Assembly (NCBI GenBank): GCA_028622995.1
Contig: JAJQJQ010000020.1
Span: 2,046,001 to 2,110,000 of the forward strand
DNA length: 64,000 bases
Source of the DNA: Panagrolaimus kolymaensis
Taxonomy: Eukaryota; Nematoda; Chromadorea; Rhabditida; Panagrolaimidae
Direction of reading: 5' to 3'
Positions 11,228-22,611 of this stretch are shown here, piece by piece. The notes below the pieces were generated by a model. It was given only the letters and a program-made list of their open reading frames with translations, ran no database searches and was not told the origin of the DNA. Each line of letters starts with the position of its first letter. The first letter of the stretch is position 1. A program made the position numbers and the translations under genes.

Positions 11228-14200
11228 TCAATAATTTAAAATATTATTAATATCATTTTTGATTTCAACGTTTATTGTTGATTCTTCAGCAAACTCTTTT
11301 AGTGCTTCTTTCAATTTCTCATTTTGTAGGCTTTCATATTTTAAAGTTAGAGCTGTTTGAATTTGAGCATAAGCTTTAATTAAGTAAGATGGTATTCCCT
11401 CTATATCCCATAATATTGCAAGATTTTCAGCAACATTTTTTAACTTGTCAACAAAGGTTTTTCGATTTTCTTCTTCATTTTCATTCGCGGGCGCTTTATT
11501 ATTATTTTCCACAGGTTTTATTGGAGTAGGTGGAGATAATTTAGCATTTAATATTTCTAATTGCTCTTTATATGGGTCACCATATTTGTTAATAAAACAT
11601 TCTATGCGCTGTTTTAGTTTATCGTTAACATATTTTGAACATAAAAATAAACCTTCAAATATTTTCGATAGCATTTGATCGGGAACATTATTTTCATGAT
11701 CTCTATTTGAATTAAATTTTGAGGTTAAAGAAATTTTCGTAATCTGCGTTAAAATTGGAGGAATAAGCTCTTTCAACCTTTCTTCATTTTGTTTTGTTAA
11801 GTCAGTAGCAATTTTTTGAAGTTCATAATTCATACAAATTTCAATAGTATCAACCGGTTCCATTTCTTCCAAATGTTGTAATAACTTTTCGATAGATTTC
11901 TTTGATTCATCCCAACTAAATCGAAAACTTTCATGATCGCGATTATGATAATTATAACCTTGTTTGGTTGCAATAAAATACATAAAAGCTTCGCTATCAA
12001 CGCAACAAACATTGTTAGGTCCAAATGGAATTTCAGCTTCATTAGTTTCTTTAAACTTTGCGATAAATGCATCAACGGGCTCTCGAGTATCGCCAATAGT
12101 AAAAAATGAAGAGTTTGCATGAGTAAAAATGAAGAAAACGTTTTTCAATGCTGATTTTGGAAACAACGAAAGTAAATCTCGCATTATCATTTCAAAATTT
12201 GCTGTTAGCTTTGAAATGTTTGATGGCATCACAAAACATATAGCATTAAGATTTTCCACATCAGTCAATTTTTCATGGATTAATTCAAGATTAATTTGAT
12301 CTTGCTCTGCTCCTCGAGTATCGCCTAACCCAGGAGTATCGATAATATTAAGATTATATTTGGAAGCATCCAAAGCATATATTTTTGGTTTCTGAGTTAC
12401 TGATTGACCTTTGTCGTTTGAATTTTCATTCTCATCCGAAGGACCTGCTTCAAAAACAACATTTGTATAATCTGGCGTTTGTAATTGAAATTTAAGTGGC
12501 AGAAAGCAGGTCATTATTTCTTCTTTTGCGGCGGTGTCAAAATCATACATTAAATAATCATATATGCTATTAACCAGCATTGATTTTCCTGCTCCAGTTT
12601 TACCGACAAATAAAATATTAAACGTTTTCTTTTTATCCCATTCATCGTGAAGAATTTTAACGTCTTGCACTCTGAAAATGAAAATTGGGTTTAATAAATT
12701 TAGGGTAGCATAAAAAATGTAAAAGGTAAAGTGTAAAGAAATTAAAATAAATATAATATTATTGTATCATATAATTAAAAATTAGGAAATTAAGGGAGAA
12801 AACTTAATGCCTATCAACTATCAACTTTATACAAAAAATAATGAATCACTTACTCGACGTTAGTAGTTACGCTGGTTATAGCTTTATCACTTTTCTGATC
12901 ACTCTCAGAAATATTGTCAATGTATTTATCAGTTAAAGTATTATTTGAGAAGCCTTGACAATCAAAACATATTTTGCTTATATCTTTCGTGCTGTACGTT
13001 CCACATTCACATATTACGCGACCCGTTGTTGTAAAGTGTAAAAGAAGTTTACAATTTAAACAAAGCCACGCTTTCTTAGACTTATTACAATCACATTCAC
13101 AAACACCAACATATAATCCATCCAGATGATCAACAGATTTGGACCGACAACAAGGAGATGTTGTTGCAAGTCCCATAAGAATATCTTCTTTCTCGTAGTA
13201 CCATAAAACAGGTTGTTCGGCTTTGTTCCATTGGGTTTCACGAGAGAAAACCCAAGTTATTCTTTCACTATAAATATAAGATGCTAAATGTATTGAATTG
13301 TTGTTAACAAAAATGTATTTTTTTCCTTTCAAAATATTTTGCTTTATAAAATCCGCATTGTTATCATTCATTTCAATAAACCATAAATCGTTTATTCTAA
13401 CGTAATGTGTACTGTTTAAAGCAGTAAAAGCTTCTTCCAAAGAATTTTCAGGTGTAATATAAATTGTTGGTAATAGGTTTCTTAAATATATTTCTAATAA
13501 AAAATAATTTTCATATTCTTTGCAATTTTGATATAACGACGATGTTATTAGCGGAGGAAAGCATTCTTTGTTTGCTGCTTCAAGTATTTTGACGTTTTCA
13601 TTAATTTCTTTTATAATCATATTTTTTTCAGCTTCCGTAAGTATTTGGTTAGGCCCTTTTATTTCACGTGCATTAAAACGTTTGCTCTTTGCCAAGTATA
13701 AAAATCTTTTAAGCTTAAAAATTACAGCTAACGTGTTTTTTGCAGGAGTCCTGTTAAATTTATTAATGCTTTCCCTTGCTGATAAATCCACAAATAAAGA
13801 TACGGGGACGGGAAAGTTGATGTTCGATAAACCCTTTAATAAATCCACTGCATTTTTTTCATAAACATGTTTGTAATTAACCAAGGCTGTGGCATCTTTT
13901 AATAAATATTCTGGTATACGCTCTACGACATTTTCCTCCCTTTCTTTACCATTAATTACTTTCATAATTTCCTCTTCAATCTATAAACAAACATAAGTTG
14001 ATTAAAACTATCTTTTTATTTTTAACTAATTTTACTTCATCAATTTTTGGAAGTTTAGCGTTTACAGGAATACATATAATAACATGATGCCCTAACGCAA
14101 TCTTCGATATTTGTTTGAGATTGTTATTTTTTGACTGATTAATCAAACTGGCATTTTCAGTTGCTATGTAAATAGAACAAACAATCATTCGTGTTGTTAA

Positions 14201-14540
14201 TATCTTATATAAAAACTTCAAGATATCTTCAAGACGACTTAATCTATTTCCAAAGAGTCTTATCTGAAAGCTAGGTTACATATACATGTTTTACAAAATA
14301 ATTACTAACCATTTCAGTCTTTGTTAATTGCAAAGCATTACAAAGACCTTGATAATCCAAAAAATTTTCCATTATCCCAACAGATACTTTAATTTCTTTT
14401 TCTATTATGAATGTTGTAACATTAACATTCCCGCCATTATGAATTAAAGCACGTTTGTTATCATATCCTTGAGCACAAAGATATTCTAGTCCAAAAGTTA
14501 ATCTTCGTTGGTTTTCGCTTTTCTTAAATGACCATGGCAT
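11228..14540 (-). CDS. type 2 multidomain protein: N-terminal region, zinc-ribbon-like module and GTPase (member E)
   Basis: Four exons in phase: 14540-14310, 14263-14036, 13980-12854 and 12671-11228, about 1,009 aa. Exons 1-2 hold a family-specific N-terminal region with a conserved core LGHHVIICIP (near residue 135). Exon 3 is largely helical and ends in a Cys-rich module (CECDCNK...WLCLNCKLLL...VICECG...CFDC), a likely zinc ribbon. Exon 4 is a GTPase domain with P-loop GKTGAGKS (about 552-559) and G3 DTPGLGDTRG, as in GIMAP/AIG1-like proteins. The usual NKxD is replaced by FIFTHANSS. The tail is helical. The domain join across exon 3/exon 4 is supported by the phase-2 junction and by the single-exon fusion seen in the paralogue at 37.2 kb. 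The start lies 117 bp downstream of the type 1 gene G, with TTTTAG abutting the ATG, suggesting a two-gene operon. Confidence 0.8.
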
Positions 14541-14546
14541 CTAAAA
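14541..14546 (-). promoter_or_regulatory. TTTTAG acceptor abutting the ATG in a 117-bp intercistronic gap
   Basis: The minus-strand sequence TATTATTTTAG runs straight into ATG of gene E. The gap to the upstream same-strand gene is only 117 bp. In nematodes such gaps typically carry operon trans-splice sites (SL2-type); that is inference here. Confidence 0.55.
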
Positions 14547-14657
14547 TAATAATTAAGATCAAACACATCACAATGTTTTAAATATTGTTTGAAATAAACA
14601 ATTTTTAATTAAGTATCACTCATTATTAAACCATTTTATTATTAATGTTTACAAAAG

Positions 14658-16409
14658 CTATGGCAAATTATTAACAAAATAAGATACACATTCTTGTGAA
14701 GTTTTTTTTTCTGGAACATCGTTACATGGCATGCTCTCCGCTTCATAAAGGGTTCGAATATTATTTCCATTTTGGGGTAAGATAAAGAGAGAATTCAAAA
14801 GTTTGTGAACTTCTTCTTCAGTTACTTTAGCAATACTCTCTTTTTGGATTGAAGCATCAATTGCTCTCATTTCACTTTTATAATGATCCAAAGTTTTCTC
14901 CAACTTTGCAATGATTTCCATTGAATCATTATTGCCTTGACTGTGAGCCGCTTCTTCTTTTCGCATTTCTACTTTAATTCTTTCTTCAAAAGCATTATTA
15001 TATTCAAGAATTGCGTTTTGTTTGAGGTAACACGAAAGTTTTGCAATTGCATTAATTATAGCTTTTTGCTCTTCTAATTGCTTTTTAATAAATAAATCCA
15101 TAAATTTTTCTGCTTCTTGTCGAGTCAAAGGTTTATTTGCAACTTTTTTGAGAATTTGTTTTTGGCTTTGTTTTGAATTTATATGCATGTGTCTTTCAAC
15201 TCGACATCCACAATGATAGCAATTTCCTTCAAGATCAAAAGCTTGACAATCTTCAAGCGCAGGTTCAGGGAATTTTGCAAGCGGAACATTTCGAAGGAAG
15301 CATTTATCATGGCAAACAGTTTTAAAATTAAAATTGTATTGTTTTGTTCCAGGAATTTTGATGGCTTCAACACACTTTGTGGAAGTGCAAACGGTTTGCG
15401 GAAGAGTTTTCTGAATCTCAACTTCTTGTTTTATTTCATTCCCACTGCTCATTAAACTTTGAATTTGTTCTTCTCGGCTTGCTGGAGTCATGGCACGTTG
15501 GATAATTGTTGTAATGGTTGCTAATGGACCAATGGCACAATGAATAATTGTACGAACTTGACCAATTGCCCAAGTTTGAGTTACATCATGGCCTCGAAGT
15601 GTATAAATTCGTATCACTAATTGATAAATTGCTTTTTTTGAAAAGTTCCAACTTTTTTTATAGTTTCTACGAAGTTGAACATTTTCCTTTCTGAACTCTT
15701 CGCTTTTGTTCCATCCGCATTGAAAATTGTAACCTTCATTATCAACACAAAAAATTGTATTTTGGTTAAGTTCAAGTGTTATATTCTTATTTTCTTTCAA
15801 ATCTTTTGCATAATCTTCGAGTATAAATCTTGTAGGACCAGGCATATAATTTTGACCTCTTGAATTTGTGATAACAAACATTATATTTGGGACAGCATTT
15901 TGATGAAGCATTAACAAAAGCTCATTCAAATCATATTTTATTTCAGCAGTCAAACGAACTTCAGTAGGTTTCAGTAAAATTAAAATAGCATGAATTTGAG
16001 AAAATTCTTTTATTTTATCAGCAATAATTTTTTTGTTTATTCCATCTCTTATTGTTCCCTCTGTGTCGCCGATGCCCGGAACATCAATAAAATTTATTTC
16101 AGTTTCATGATTGTGGAAACGATAAATTCTCGGGCTTTTAGTCGACGAACTTGCACCATTAAAATGTTCATTATGAATATCAGCGCCATTAATCCCACGT
16201 TGACTAATAACAATTTTTTTAAAGTTGCTCTGTAATGAAACACTAAAGGATGAAGGAATAAGGCAAACAGGTTCATTAATTTCCATAGCCTCATCGAAAT
16301 CTTTATAAGTAAAATAATTTGCGATGCTATTAATAAAGGTAGATTTCCCAACTCCAGTTGGACCAAGCAACAGGATATTATATACACGGCAAGTACCTTG
16401 ATCAGACAT
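14658..16409 (-). CDS. type 1 P-loop GTPase with Cys-rich module (member G)
   Basis: Single exon, 583 aa. P-loop GPTGVGKS at 16-23, G3 DVPGIGDTEG at about 109. The G4 position reads FVITNSRGQNY with no Asp. Cys/His-rich module at about 341-410: C341, C346, C366, C370, C388, C397, C400, C402 plus His residues (HMHINS), then a helical tail. It acts presumably as a cytosolic nucleotide switch or scaffold; no membrane segment or signal is seen. A block covering about 15087-15466 is almost identical to 20952-21331 in gene I although the GTPase parts differ clearly, indicating gene conversion. A TTTTTCAG acceptor precedes a roughly 28-nt leader before the ATG. Gene E follows after 117 bp. Confidence 0.8.
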   Translation of the reverse strand: MSDQGTCRVYNILLLGPTGVGKSTFINSIANYFTYKDFDEAMEINEPVCLIPSSFSVSLQSNFKKIVISQRGINGADIHNEHFNGASSSTKSPRIYRFHNHETEINFIDVPGIGDTEGTIRDGINKKIIADKIKEFSQIHAILILLKPTEVRLTAEIKYDLNELLLMLHQNAVPNIMFVITNSRGQNYMPGPTRFILEDYAKDLKENKNITLELNQNTIFCVDNEGYNFQCGWNKSEEFRKENVQLRRNYKKSWNFSKKAIYQLVIRIYTLRGHDVTQTWAIGQVRTIIHCAIGPLATITTIIQRAMTPASREEQIQSLMSSGNEIKQEVEIQKTLPQTVCTSTKCVEAIKIPGTKQYNFNFKTVCHDKCFLRNVPLAKFPEPALEDCQAFDLEGNCYHCGCRVERHMHINSKQSQKQILKKVANKPLTRQEAEKFMDLFIKKQLEEQKAIINAIAKLSCYLKQNAILEYNNAFEERIKVEMRKEEAAHSQGNNDSMEIIAKLEKTLDHYKSEMRAIDASIQKESIAKVTEEEVHKLLNSLFILPQNGNNIRTLYEAESMPCNDVPEKKTSQECVSYFVNNLP

Positions 16410-17170
16410 TGCGTTTTAAAATAAATGAGTAAAACTGAAAAAAAAAATGTTTTAATTTTTGCTTCATCAAAAAGAGGTATAAACATATGATAAAAAAAAG
16501 AAAAGATAACGTTTCCATCAAATAAACACCCCCATTTTTTATGTTTGTTTGCCAAAAAATGAGCTAAAAGATTTTTTAATTTTTGTCTGTTAATATTTAT
16601 AAAATAAAAAAAAATCTATGAGATTTATTATTTTTCTAAATTGGTTTTAACTAAAAATTCAAGTCCACAAAAACATTGTTAGTGCTAAATGTTTTATAAA
16701 ATAAATCTTTCCTTACAATTAATTTTTACATTTCTTTAAACATAAGGAAACATCACAGAAAAATGATTACTTGATAGAAAACATTTTTTTTGAAAATGGA
16801 CTTTGCTTTTAGTCACTTTTGATAAGACTCGAAGTATTACAGTATAAAAAATTCTCTCTCGAAAACACTATGATTAATGGGGTTTTAAAATCGCTTTTTT
16901 ATAAAAGTGAAAGTAAACATCACCAACAAAAAACTAAAACTTTTTTGACGCAACAATAAAAAAAATATGTAAAGCTTATGTACATACATACATTTTAAAA
17001 ATTAACATTACGGTGAAAAATAAGATAATTTAAAATTGTGTTAAAACAATTAATGATAAAATTTGGAAAGTTTTCTTAAATATTCTCTTTATTAAAAAAA
17101 ATAAAAAACCGCAGAAACTTTAAAAATTGTGAATTTTAAAAAGGGTTTTTCTTCATCAATCGAAAATGTT
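16410..17170. other. intergenic region between cassettes
   Basis: No exon recognised. The right part is 3' UTR of the type 2 gene H; the left part should contain the promoter for the G-E pair if they are transcribed together. The base composition is strongly AT-rich. Confidence 0.5.
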
Positions 17171-20100
17171 TTAATCGATCTTTAAAAACTCATGCTCAAA
17201 ATTTTTGCATTTCAATACTTGAGAAACATCTGTTTCAAAAGCTTTTACTGCTTTTTTAATACGTTTCAATGATGTAATTAATTTTTCTTTTTTTACATTC
17301 TCCGGCTTTATCGATATTACACATTGAACATTTAATATATCTTCCATTAATTCTCTAGGCAAATAATCTTCATTCCATTCATTTGATAGCAGATTAACAA
17401 GAACCTTTAAACAATTAATGCAAATTCTTTTCTCTTCCTTTTCAACCGCTTTGATGGGATATGCGCTTTTACCATTTTGATATATCTGTTGCTTTTCAGT
17501 GTTGTTTGGTTGGGGTGCAACTTTTAATTGTTCCATTATTTCACTCATATAAGGTTGACCGTAAATTTCAATAAATTTTTCTATCATTTTTTTTAATACT
17601 TGATTGCCCACATGCGATTTACACAAATGCAAACCCTTAAATAATTCCGAAATCATTGATGCTTCAATTGATTTATTATTTAAATTTTTGTTAGAATTAA
17701 AGTCTGATGTCATTGAAATTTCTGAAATTCTTGTCAAAATTCCACAAATAAGCGATTCCAATTTTGATTCAGTTTCGTCTTTTAATAAATTTCCAATATC
17801 TTCAAGTTCTCGAATCATGGAAATATCTTTTGTATTAACTGGGTCAATGTTTTTTAGATTTTTTAAAAGCTTCACGATTGCTTCCTTTGATTTATCCCAA
17901 CTCAATCTAAAACTTTCTTCATTTCGATTTTGATATTGATGGCCTTGTTTGGTTGCAATAAAATACATGAAAGCTTCGCTATCGACGCAGCAAACATTAT
18001 TTTGATGAAATGGAATTTCGGCATTATTAGTTTTCTTGAAGGTTCTGATAAATTGATCGAGAGAACTTCGAGTATCACCAATAGTAAAAAATGAAGAGTT
18101 TGCATGAGTAAAAACGAAGAAAACATTTTTTAAAGCAGTTTTTGGAAACAGCGAAAGTAAGTCCCTCATTATCATTTCAAAATTTGCTGTCAGTTTGGAA
18201 ATATTTGGTGGTATTACAAAACAAATTGCATTCAAATTATCCAAAGTTGAAATGGTTTCGCGAATTAAATTGAGGTTGTGTTGATCTTGTTTGGCTCCAC
18301 GTGTATCGCCCAAGCCGGGAGTATCGAGAATGCTGCACTCATATTTTTCTGTTTCAAATGAGTATATTTTTGGTTTTTGAGTTACTGATTCACCGTTATC
18401 GTTGAAAAATTCATTATCATTTGCGGGGCCAGCTCGAAATTCAACTTTTTTATAATCAGCTGTTTGAAGTTGAAATTGACATGGTAAAATGCAATTTACT
18501 GCCTCTGCTTTAGCAACAGCATCAAAGTCATAGGTCAAATAGTTGTTGATGCTATTGACAAGCATGGATTTACCTGCACCACTTTGTCCAATAAATAATA
18601 TGTTAAATTTATCTTTCTTCTTTTCTGGTTCTGAAAGTGCCGGAAGTGGTATTTCTTCACTTTTCTCACCCTCAAGCGGAGATAGTTTTATCGGTGAACT
18701 AAAAAGACTTAAATTAAATCAAGAATTCGATAAACATATAAATAAATACCTCGGAGTTAAAGGCAGTTTAGAAATATTTTCAGTTTCAAACTCTTTTTTT
18801 TTGTGTAAATCGTCTGGCCCGCCAAAGCGACATTTAAAGCAAGTTTTAATAATCGTTTCAGCATTTTGTACTCCACATCCACATTTTATCTTTTTATTAT
18901 TTAAATATTGAAGCAATGTTTTACAATTGGTGCATATCCATGCTTTTAAGTTAGTTTTATAACCACATGCACAATTATCCATGAAAATTTTTCCTTGATC
19001 ATCAGATTGTTTGTAGATATTAATAGGTTCAGCTAAACCAATAAGGTAATCTTTTTTAACATTAAATAAAAGTACAGGTTCAACTGCTTCCTTCCATTGA
19101 GTTTCAGTTGAAAATAACCATGTTATTTTATCACTATATATTTCCTTTGCTAAATATTTTGTTTTTGGACTAACAAGTATTGCCAATTTAAATTGCAAAT
19201 ATTCTTCCTGGATTCTTTTTGCATTTTCATCGTTGATTTCAATAAACCAAAAATCTTCATGTTTTGAATATGGTGTTGATTTGACAATTTGATTAGCAGT
19301 TTCTACAGATTCTCGAAGATATATATGATGAAAAGTCAGAGAGACAGTGGCATTAAAAATTGAAAAATAATATTCTAAATAATTTTGACATTCAAAATAC
19401 AAATTATAAATTTCACATGGAGGCAACTGTCCTGCGTGCTGACGTTGTAAATTTTGAACTGTAAAAATAATATGATTTGCGAGAGCATCTCTTTCGGATT
19501 CGGTCACATTTCTAACAGCATTAGGTGATTCTGCTTGTTGGATAAACTTTTTTTCTATTAAAAAAATCAGCATCTTTAACTTCCAAATAATTGCCATCAC
19601 TGATCTCTCTGCAATGCTGTCGAAATTGTAATTTTTATCAGAAGCTGGCAATTCAATAAATAATGACATCATAGAAGTTTGAAATTTATGACCAATTAAA
19701 GCTTTTATAGTATCATGAGCTGCATCCTGGTTTACGTGGGTATAATCATACAATGTAGGAGCTTCGTATAATAAAAACTCTGGAAAGCCATTATCTTTCT
19801 TTAGCAAAAGCTCCATAATTACTCTACTAATCTATAAAACATATATTTTACATCGACTCAAAAATTTAATTTCGCTTACTGATGAAAGGTTAGATAAATA
19901 ACTTTTTAAAGGGATACAAATGATAACATGATGGCCTAAGAAAAATTTATTAATTGGCCGTGTAACAATTTTTGATTTTGAGTGATAAGCTAATTCCGCT
20001 TCTTCGTTTATAATGTAAATAGAGCAAACAAGAGTTCGAAGAGTGACATTTTGATGAATAAATTTCAATATCTCATTTAACTTAGACTGTTTGTTTGCAA

Positions 20101-20396
20101 GCAATTTAATCTTAAAAGAAAACTTTGTGAAGAAATGTTTGGAAATATCTTTAATTTACCATTTCAGTTGTAGATATTTGTAAAGCTGCGCAAAGGCCAT
20201 CATAATCATTGGCGTTTTCCATTTGTCCTAAAGTAACTTCGAAGATTTTTTTTACAGAAGTCGAAGTAATATTAGAGTTATCTTTATAATAAATTGCTGC
20301 ATGTTTATCATCATATCCTGTTGCATTTATATAATGTTGTCCTAATGTGGCTATTCTTTCATTCTTTTTGCTGGTAAAACTCCATGAAAGATTCAT
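17171..20396 (-). CDS. type 2 multidomain protein: N-terminal region, zinc-ribbon-like module and GTPase (member H)
   Basis: Four exons, 20396-20160, 20110-19880, 19831-18750 and 18698-17171, about 1,025 aa, with the same layout and phases as the gene at 11.2-14.5 kb. Exon 2 carries the family core LGHHVIICIP. Exon 3 ends in the Cys-rich module (DNCACGYKTN...AWICTNCKTLLQ...KCGCG...CFKC). Exon 4 begins with a Pro/Glu-rich linker, then P-loop GQSGAGKS (about 554-561) and DTPGLGDTRG; the G4 position is again FTHANSS. The C-terminal 250 residues are helical. It starts 120 bp downstream of the type 1 gene I with TTTTAG touching the ATG, repeating the arrangement of the G-E pair. Closest relative is the gene at 11.2 kb, so the cassette itself was probably duplicated. 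Confidence 0.8.
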
Positions 20397-20402
20397 CTAA
20401 AA
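20397..20402 (-). promoter_or_regulatory. TTTTAG acceptor abutting the ATG in a 120-bp intercistronic gap
   Basis: The minus strand reads TTTCATTTTAG directly before ATG of gene H, with only 120 bp to the stop of the upstream type 1 gene. This mirrors the arrangement at 14541-14546. Confidence 0.55.
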
Positions 20403-20516
20403 TGAAATTTATACAAGTAAGCAATTCAGAAATTAATAAATATTATCTGTTTACAACAGATTAAAAAATAGTTTTAAAAATGATTTAGTTTACGTTAATT
20501 TATTAAAGAAACAAAT

Positions 20517-22271
20517 TTATGGCAAATATTTAACATAACATGAAACGGATTCTTGAGGTTTAATATTTTTAACTTCAGGAGCATTATGGCATTGTGAACT
20601 TTCGGCTTCATAAAGTTTACGAATATTATTTCCATTTTGGGGCAAAGTAAAAAGCGAATTCATCAATTCAAGAACATCATCTTCACTAACTTTGGCGGCA
20701 TTGCCATTTTCAATGGAGGCCTTTATGGCTTTCATTTGATCTTTATAATGAGCTAAAGTTTTTTCCAACTGTGTTATAACTTCAGCTGAATCATTATTTC
20801 CATTATTAAGGGCAGCCAATTCCTTTCTAATTTCAAGATTTATCCGTTCTTCAAAAGCATTATTATATTCCAGAATCGCATTTTGTTTGAGATAACACGA
20901 AAGTTTTACAATTGCATTGATTATAGTTTTTTGCTCTTCCAGTTGCTTTTGAATAAATAAATCCATAAATTTTTCTGCTTCTTGTCGAGTCAAAGGTTTA
21001 TTTGCAACTTTTTTGAGAATTTGTTTTTGGCTTTGTTTTGAATTTATATGCATGTGCCTTTCAACTCGACATCCACAATGATAGCAATTTCCTTCAAGAT
21101 CAAAAGCTTGACAATCTTCAAGCGCAGGTTCAGGGAATTTTGCAAGCGGAACATTTCGAAGGAAGCATTTATCATGGCAAACAGTTTTAAAATTAAAATT
21201 GTATTGTTTTGTTCCAGGAATTTTGATGGCTTCAACACACTTTGTGGAAGTGCAAACGGTTTGCGGAAGAGTTTTCTGAATCTCAACTTCTTGTTTTATT
21301 TCATTACCACTGCTCATTAAACTTTGAATTTGTTCCTCCCGACTTCCTGGAGTCATTGCGCGTTGAATAATGGTTGTGATGGTTGCTAATGGACCAATAG
21401 CGCAGTGAATGATTGTTCGAGCTTGTCCCACGGCATAAGTTAACTTCACATCATGTCCACCAAGAGTATACATTCGTTCAAAAAGTTTGAAAACCTTTTG
21501 TCTTGAATAATCCCAACTTTTCTTATAGTTATCCTTCAATGGTCCAAACTCGGTTCTATATTCTTGGCTTTTATTCCATCCGCATTGAAATTTGTATGCT
21601 TCATTATCCACACAAAAAACTGTGTTTTGATTCAATTCAATTGAAATATTTTTATCTTCTTGTAACGTATTTGTGTAATCCATTAATGTATTCATCGCTG
21701 GACCAGGACCATAATCTTGACCTCTGGTATTAGTGATGACAAACATAATATTCGGAATAGCATTTTTATGAAGCAACATCAATGTTTCATTGAGATTGTA
21801 CCGCAATTCTTGTGTTAGACGTGGTTCTGTAGCTTTGAAAAGGATGAAGATGCCATGAATTTCAGAAAATTCTTTAATTTTATCAGCAATAATTCTTTTA
21901 TTATTTGCATCTTGAAGAGTGCCACGAGTATCACCGATTCCAGGGATATCGATGACATTAAATCCAATTTTATCATTGTAGAAAGAGTAAACTCGAGGCG
22001 CTTGAGTGCATGAGCTTGCACCTTTAAATTGTTCATTTTGAATATCTGCTCCATTTATTCCACGTTGAATTATTTTAATTTGTTTAAGATTTGCCAAACT
22101 TATTTCAAATGATGAAGGAATGACGCACATGGGTTCATTAGCTTCAATCGCTTCATCGAGGGTTTCATAAGTAAAATAATTGGCGATGGAATTGACCAGG
22201 GTGGATTTCCCTGTGCCTGTGGCACCAAGAAGAAGGATATTATAAACTCGAAGTGTTGATTGAACTGACAT
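20517..22271 (-). CDS. type 1 P-loop GTPase with Cys-rich module (member I)
   Basis: About 584 aa. I start at the ATG of MSVQSTLRVYN (22271) and not further upstream, because the paralogue starts there and a TTTTTATAG acceptor precedes it by four bases; the upstream in-frame residues are low complexity. P-loop GATGTGKS at 16-23, G3 DIPGIGDTRG, G4 position FVITNTRGQDY (no NKxD). The Cys/His-rich module and following helix share a nearly identical DNA block with gene G. The gene is head to head with the + strand gene at 22612; the gap of 340 bp probably holds a two-way promoter. Gene H follows after 120 bp. Confidence 0.8.
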   Translation of the reverse strand: MSVQSTLRVYNILLLGATGTGKSTLVNSIANYFTYETLDEAIEANEPMCVIPSSFEISLANLKQIKIIQRGINGADIQNEQFKGASSCTQAPRVYSFYNDKIGFNVIDIPGIGDTRGTLQDANNKRIIADKIKEFSEIHGIFILFKATEPRLTQELRYNLNETLMLLHKNAIPNIMFVITNTRGQDYGPGPAMNTLMDYTNTLQEDKNISIELNQNTVFCVDNEAYKFQCGWNKSQEYRTEFGPLKDNYKKSWDYSRQKVFKLFERMYTLGGHDVKLTYAVGQARTIIHCAIGPLATITTIIQRAMTPGSREEQIQSLMSSGNEIKQEVEIQKTLPQTVCTSTKCVEAIKIPGTKQYNFNFKTVCHDKCFLRNVPLAKFPEPALEDCQAFDLEGNCYHCGCRVERHMHINSKQSQKQILKKVANKPLTRQEAEKFMDLFIQKQLEEQKTIINAIVKLSCYLKQNAILEYNNAFEERINLEIRKELAALNNGNNDSAEVITQLEKTLAHYKDQMKAIKASIENGNAAKVSEDDVLELMNSLFTLPQNGNNIRKLYEAESSQCHNAPEVKNIKPQESVSCYVKYLP

Positions 22272-22611
22272 ATTTCTATAAAAAGAAAAATTAAAAAATG
22301 GACAAAATAAAAAAATGCGATGAGAAAGTGAATGTTTAAAAAATATTTTTCTTTTTTTTTTCGTTTTTCCTTTCATGATCAAAAGGAGGAGCGAGCATCA
22401 TTGCTTTTAAATGTGTTTGGTTGTGTGTCATAATAAAAGGGTTTGGCTCTCTCTTATCAACAAAAAAGACGATGATTAGATAGATGTTCCGTGTTTTCTC
22501 TCTCTTTTACCAGCGTTGCTTTGTGTTTCTTTTTTCATTCATTCACTTTGTAGTTTTCAGTTTTAACAAAGTACTTACCATTTTTTGTGAAAATATAATA
22601 TTTTATAAATA
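22272..22611. promoter_or_regulatory. divergent promoter region between a GTPase gene and a BED-family paralogue
   Basis: 340 bp separate two start codons facing away from each other. The interval has a pyrimidine-rich patch with CTCTCTT repeats near 22450-22506 and a TTTATAAATA sequence about 10 bp before the + strand ATG. No defined binding site can be assigned from sequence alone. Confidence 0.45.

Noticed and set aside
22272..22382. Upstream extension of the type 1 GTPase at 20.5-22.3 kb
   Set aside because: The extra residues are Phe/Lys/Arg-rich low complexity, and an acceptor lies just before the ATG shared with the paralogue.
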